A DNA stretch of 64,000 bases from contig NZ_AUAA01000010.1 of NCBI RefSeq assembly GCF_000428485.1, forward strand, positions 1-64,000, written 5' to 3'. Under the pieces are notes generated by a model. The model saw nothing but the letters and a program-made list of their open reading frames with translations. It had not been told where the DNA came from and made no database searches. This DNA is from Epilithonimonas tenax DSM 16811 (GTDB lineage Bacteria; Bacteroidota; Bacteroidia; Flavobacteriales; Weeksellaceae). A program made the position numbers and the translations under genes. Below, piece after piece: positions 60,541 to 64,000 of this stretch (position 1 is the stretch's first letter; each line of letters opens with the position of its first letter).

Positions 60541-62943
60541 ATGACAGAATTTGATAATATCAACTTTGAGGAGATTCTTGATGAAGGTTTTGGGATTGTA
60601 GCAGAAGAAATCAATCTGGATGAACTTGGCAATCACGAGGCAGACAAAACCCAAACGGTTTTCCCAATTCTTCCCGTAAGAAATATGGTGATGTTCCCGA
60701 AAGTGATCACGCCCATTACGGCTGGAAGAGAGAAATCGAAAAAACTATTGGAAGATGCCCAAAGAGAAAATAAACTCGTGGGAATCATCAGCCAGAAAAA
60801 TCCTAATGAAGAAAACCCGTCAGAAAAAGACCTTTATCTTGTTGGCACTTTGGCGAAAATTCTTAAAATAATCACCCTTCCGGAAGGCAATATCACGGCC
60901 ATTACCAGAGGTGTTCAGAGATTTAAGGTTAAAAAATTTGTTTCTCAGGAACCTTATTTCCTGGCAGAAATCACCAAGCAAAAAGATGCTCAGCCAAAAG
61001 ATAAAGAGGAATTCTCAGCATTGATGGACAACATCAAGGATCTTGCGGAAAAAATCATCAACATCGATCCTAATATTCCAAATGCAGCGCAATTTGCCAT
61101 CAAAAACATTGATGGTGAGGAAGATCTTTTGAACTTCGTTTCTGCCAACGGCAACTTTGCTTCAGACAAAAAACAAAGCTTATTAGACGAAAAAACCTTG
61201 ATCGGACGTGCAAAAAATCTGTACGAAATGATGCACGATGATTTTCGTCATCTGGAACTCAAAAACCAGATCCATCAGAAAACTAGCAAAGATCTGGACA
61301 AGCAACAACGCGAATATTTTCTGAATCAGCAGATCCGAACCATTCAGGACGAATTGGGTGGCGGCGCAGAATCTGATGCAGATGAACTGAGAAAAAAAGC
61401 GGCAAAATTAAAATGGAGTGACGATGTAGAAAAGCACTTCGAGAAAGAACTCCAAAGACTTTCAAGACAACACTCCAGCTCGCCGGATTATAATGTCCAG
61501 CGTAATTATCTGGACTTTTTTACAGATCTTCCTTGGGAACATTATTCCAAAGACGCCTTTGATCTGAACAAGGCAGAAAAGCTTTTGGATAAAGAACATT
61601 TTGGATTGGAAGATATCAAGAAAAGAATTCTGGAACACATTGCCGTTCTGAAACTGAAGAACGATATGAAGTCGCCAATACTTTGTTTGGTGGGTCCTCC
61701 GGGTGTTGGGAAAACCTCATTAGGAAAATCCGTGGCTGATGCTTTGGGCAGAAAATACGTGCGTGTTTCTCTTGGTGGACTGCACGACGAAAGCGAGATC
61801 CGTGGACACAGAAAAACCTACATTGGCGCAATGGCCGGAAGAATTTTGCAGTCTATCAAAAAATCAGGCACTTCAAATCCTGTAATCGTATTAGACGAGA
61901 TCGATAAATTAGGTCAAGGCGCTCACGGTGATCCGAGTTCAGCATTGCTTGAAGTTCTTGATCCTGAACAGAATAACAATTTCTACGATAATTTCTTAGA
62001 ATTAGGCTACGACCTTTCAAAAGTGATGTTTATCGCAACGGCAAATTCATTATCAACCGTTCAGCGTCCGCTTCTGGACAGAATGGAGATCATCAGCATC
62101 GCAGGTTACACTTTGGAAGAAAAGATCGAGATTGCAAAACGACACTTGATCAAAAAACAACTTCGTGAAAACGGTTTGGAGACCAGATATCTGAAACTCG
62201 GAAATGCGGAATTGAAACATATTATTGATGCTCATACTTCAGAAAGCGGCGTCAGATCACTTGAGAAAAAGATTGCGGGAGTTGCCCGTTGGGTTGCATT
62301 ACAAATTGCAATGGAAAAGGAATTTGATCCGAAGATTTCAGTCGATAAAGTTGATGAAATTCTTGGCGTTCCAAGACCGAAAACCTTGGCGGAGATCACA
62401 GACGTTCCCGGTGTTGTCACAGGTTTGGCATGGACCAGCGTTGGCGGTGATATTCTTTTCATAGAAAGCATTCTTTCCAAAGGGAAAGGAGCGCTTACAA
62501 TGACCGGAAATCTCGGAAATGTGATGAAAGAGTCTGCAACCATCGCGCTGGAATTTATCAAGGCACATTACGAAGAATTAGGCATTTCTGAAGATGATAT
62601 CGAAAAGAAAAACATCCACGTTCACGTTCCGGAAGGCGCCACTCCAAAAGATGGTCCATCTGCCGGTATAGCCATGCTGACCTCGATGGTTTCCAGCTAC
62701 AAAAACATCAAAGTGAAACCACATTTGGCAATGACAGGCGAGATCACACTCCGTGGAAAAGTTTTGCCAGTCGGCGGAATCAAAGAGAAATTACTGGCGG
62801 CAACCAGAGCCGGAATCAGAGAAGTGATCCTTTGTGAAGCCAATAGAAAAGATGTGGAGGAAATCAAAAAAGATTATTTGAAGCACCTGAAAGTCAATTA
62901 CGTGACCAATATGACTGAAGTTATCAAAATCGCCCTGACGTAG
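60541..62943 (+). CDS. lon: ATP-dependent protease Lon
   Basis: Degrades misfolded and regulatory proteins. The 800 residues are built of the N-terminal substrate domain (F-P-I-L-P-V-R-N-M-V-M-F-P, residues 40-235), AAA+ ATPase and serine-lysine protease domain. The ATPase has V-G-P-P-G-V-G-K-T-S-L-G-K-S and L-D-E-I-D-K. The protease has S707 in D-G-P-S-A-G-I-A and K750 in K-E-K-L-L-A-A. The length is normal. A 17-bp palindrome just upstream suggests control of transcription or translation. A strong terminator follows. Confidence 0.98.
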   Translation: MTEFDNINFEEILDEGFGIVAEEINLDELGNHEADKTQTVFPILPVRNMVMFPKVITPITAGREKSKKLLEDAQRENKLVGIISQKNPNEENPSEKDLYLVGTLAKILKIITLPEGNITAITRGVQRFKVKKFVSQEPYFLAEITKQKDAQPKDKEEFSALMDNIKDLAEKIINIDPNIPNAAQFAIKNIDGEEDLLNFVSANGNFASDKKQSLLDEKTLIGRAKNLYEMMHDDFRHLELKNQIHQKTSKDLDKQQREYFLNQQIRTIQDELGGGAESDADELRKKAAKLKWSDDVEKHFEKELQRLSRQHSSSPDYNVQRNYLDFFTDLPWEHYSKDAFDLNKAEKLLDKEHFGLEDIKKRILEHIAVLKLKNDMKSPILCLVGPPGVGKTSLGKSVADALGRKYVRVSLGGLHDESEIRGHRKTYIGAMAGRILQSIKKSGTSNPVIVLDEIDKLGQGAHGDPSSALLEVLDPEQNNNFYDNFLELGYDLSKVMFIATANSLSTVQRPLLDRMEIISIAGYTLEEKIEIAKRHLIKKQLRENGLETRYLKLGNAELKHIIDAHTSESGVRSLEKKIAGVARWVALQIAMEKEFDPKISVDKVDEILGVPRPKTLAEITDVPGVVTGLAWTSVGGDILFIESILSKGKGALTMTGNLGNVMKESATIALEFIKAHYEELGISEDDIEKKNIHVHVPEGATPKDGPSAGIAMLTSMVSSYKNIKVKPHLAMTGEITLRGKVLPVGGIKEKLLAATRAGIREVILCEANRKDVEEIKKDYLKHLKVNYVTNMTEVIKIALT

Positions 62944-62971
62944 AGTACCACATCTTATAAGTAACCATATC

Positions 62972-63010
62972 AATCTGTTCGAGAATATTTCCCGAACAGA
63001 TTTTTATTTT
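62972..63010 (+). terminator. Intrinsic terminator of lon
   Basis: ATCTGTTCG (62973-62981) and CGAACAGAT (62993-63001) are a perfect stem of 9 bp with an 11-nt loop, followed by TTTTATTTT. Confidence 0.85.
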
Positions 63011-63075
63011 AATTTTCAAGTCTTTTTTTCATTAAATTGCTTCTTACGAATTGCACCAAAATATTCGAACAAAGC

Positions 63076-63282
63076 ATGGGAATTACCGCACTATTTTTAA
63101 TTCTATTAATAATCTTGATATTTTTGGTCTCGTACATTCCAAAACTTACATTTCGAAAAAAGATTTTCATTGTAATGGCTGCTTTATTGGTCTGTTTTGC
63201 TGTTTTGGCCTTCCTGTTTGCGACGCAATTTGGCGAAAGAAAGCCTATGCAGGAAAACAATTCTGTAGAAATAGTAGACTAA
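63076..63282 (+). CDS. Small membrane protein of unknown function
   Basis: Protein of 68 residues with two hydrophobic helices (about 4-22 and 32-52) around a basic loop (P-K-L-T-F-R-K-K), giving a short hairpin in the inner membrane. A polar tail follows. The ATG at 63076 is preferred to a TTG at 63037, because the hydrophobic helix then starts at the N-terminus. No family was recognised. Confidence 0.55.
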   Translation: MGITALFLILLIILIFLVSYIPKLTFRKKIFIVMAALLVCFAVLAFLFATQFGERKPMQENNSVEIVD

Positions 63283-63451
63283 ACTTGTTACAGTTGCTTT
63301 GATATTAATCTAGATCAAGATCTGGATATTCATCGATAATAGAGAAAAACACAAAACGCTGATCAGCTGAAAATTTGATTATTTTCCGAATAGAATTTGA
63401 TACTTCAAAAAAAAACAATACCGTTGCACCGAGAAAGTAAGTTCAACGAAC

Positions 63452-63484
63452 AAAAAAAAAGAGACTTAATGAAAAGCCTCTTTT
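63452..63484 (-). terminator. Terminator of psd (minus strand)
   Basis: On the minus strand, AAAAGAGGCTT and AAGTCTCTTTT form an 11-bp stem with one mismatch, followed by nine T. It lies 20 nt after the psd stop. Confidence 0.8.
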
Positions 63485-63505
63485 AAATTTTATAGCGGTG
63501 GGGAA

Positions 63506-64000
63506 TTAATCTCTCATTCTTGCAATGACATCTATTCCGCCTTTTGTTTTATCGCCGATCTTGCAAAGAATCTCTGTGTCCAGAGGAAGAAAAACGTCCA
63601 TTCTGGAACCGAATTTAATAAAACCAAACTCGTGACCCGCTTTGGCTTCATCTTGTACGTTACAGTAGAAAACGATTCTCCTCGCCACATAGCCGGCAAT
63701 CTGGCGGAAAACCACATTGTGATTGGTCAGACTTTTCACGGCAACAGTGGTTCTTTCGTTCTCAGTAGATGATTTCTCGTGCCAAGCCACCAGATATTTT
63801 CCCGGATGGTATTTCTTATAAATCACATCTCCACTTACCGGATAGCGGCAGATATGGACATTAAGAGGTGACATAAAGATAGAAACCTGAATGCATTTGT
63901 CCTTGATGAATTCATCTTCAACGACTTCTTTTATCATCACGACTTTGCCATCAACCGGCGCGATGACATTTTCTGTATGATCCAGAATGGCTCTGGTAGG
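63506..64000 (-). CDS. psd: Phosphatidylserine decarboxylase (partial; start lies beyond the window)
   Basis: Makes phosphatidylethanolamine from phosphatidylserine in the membrane. The visible 164 residues include the conserved A-P-V-D-G-K-V-V and M-S-P-L-N-V-H-I-C-R-Y-P-V-S-G blocks. The motif F-G-S-R-M-D corresponds to the self-cleaving L-G-S-T region, in which the serine becomes the pyruvoyl group. The frame is open to the window edge, so about 50 N-terminal residues are missing. It belongs to the short, bacterial PSD-A type. Confidence 0.92.
   Translation of the reverse strand, partial: PTRAILDHTENVIAPVDGKVVMIKEVVEDEFIKDKCIQVSIFMSPLNVHICRYPVSGDVIYKKYHPGKYLVAWHEKSSTENERTTVAVKSLTNHNVVFRQIAGYVARRIVFYCNVQDEAKAGHEFGFIKFGSRMDVFLPLDTEILCKIGDKTKGGIDVIARMRD

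Noticed and set aside
1-64000. tRNA, rRNA or CRISPR arrays
   Set aside because: No T-loop or acceptor-stem patterns, rRNA-like segments, or regularly spaced direct repeats were found by eye.

Overview
The window is chromosomal DNA from a low-GC Flavobacteriia bacterium, most like Chryseobacterium/Epilithonimonas (Weeksellaceae). Four things point there: many upstream regions carry the Bacteroidetes -7 box TAnnTTTG and lack purine-rich Shine-Dalgarno sites; two secreted proteins end in type IX secretion (T9SS) sorting domains and a PorW/SprE-type T9SS lipoprotein is present; DUF3078, DUF2795 and WG-repeat families occur; and there is a SusC/TonB-style outer-membrane economy with many short lipoproteins. 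No rRNA, tRNA or CRISPR array was seen. Genes lie on both strands in short operons, separated by AT-rich spacers that hold promoters, strong intrinsic terminators and several families of dispersed palindromic repeats.

Layout. 1-253: outer end of an IS5-family insertion sequence, cut by the window edge. 380-7020: surface-glycan block with three paralogous GT4 glycosyltransferases, one GT2, a FabH-like ketoacyl-ACP synthase and a hexapeptide O-acetyltransferase, plus a decayed gene remnant. 7350-10750: inorganic-carbon cluster, with two beta-carbonic anhydrases flanking a small membrane protein and a SulP anion transporter. 10964-24480: T9SS cargo, lipoprotein-pth, mfd, small envelope proteins, AsmA-like, WG-repeat and DUF2797 genes. 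24566-32666: sugar-nucleotide epimerase, DUF2795, secA, then a TonB siderophore receptor with its PepSY membrane partner. 33005-41451: ROK kinase, lipoprotein msrA, two DUF3078 genes, rhomboid, dprA, gdhA and a JmjC/cupin protein. 41766-48733: large TonB-type outer-membrane protein, kdsC, maf, porW/sprE. 48780-53271: tryptophanase, DUF502, miaE, small membrane protein, acyltransferase. 53539-57471: mutL, second rhomboid, endonuclease/exonuclease/phosphatase protein, small lipoprotein. 57525-64000: sodA, sufS, lipoprotein, lon, small membrane protein and a partial psd.

Most genes are core housekeeping (mfd, secA, lon, mutL, dprA, pth, psd, sufS, sodA, gdhA). The parts that look accessory are the left-hand glycan block beside the IS end, and the intergenic repeats. 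Two of these repeats (44557-44644 and, more degenerate, 32726-32875) share their ends with the IS at the left edge and look like MITEs. Other observations worth checking are a MutL that lacks the usual endonuclease motif, a ROK kinase lacking the zinc cysteines, a hairpin at the predicted 5' end of the mfd transcript, a perfect palindrome just before lon, a large structured repeat in the sufS leader, and competing hairpins upstream of the 41766 outer-membrane protein.
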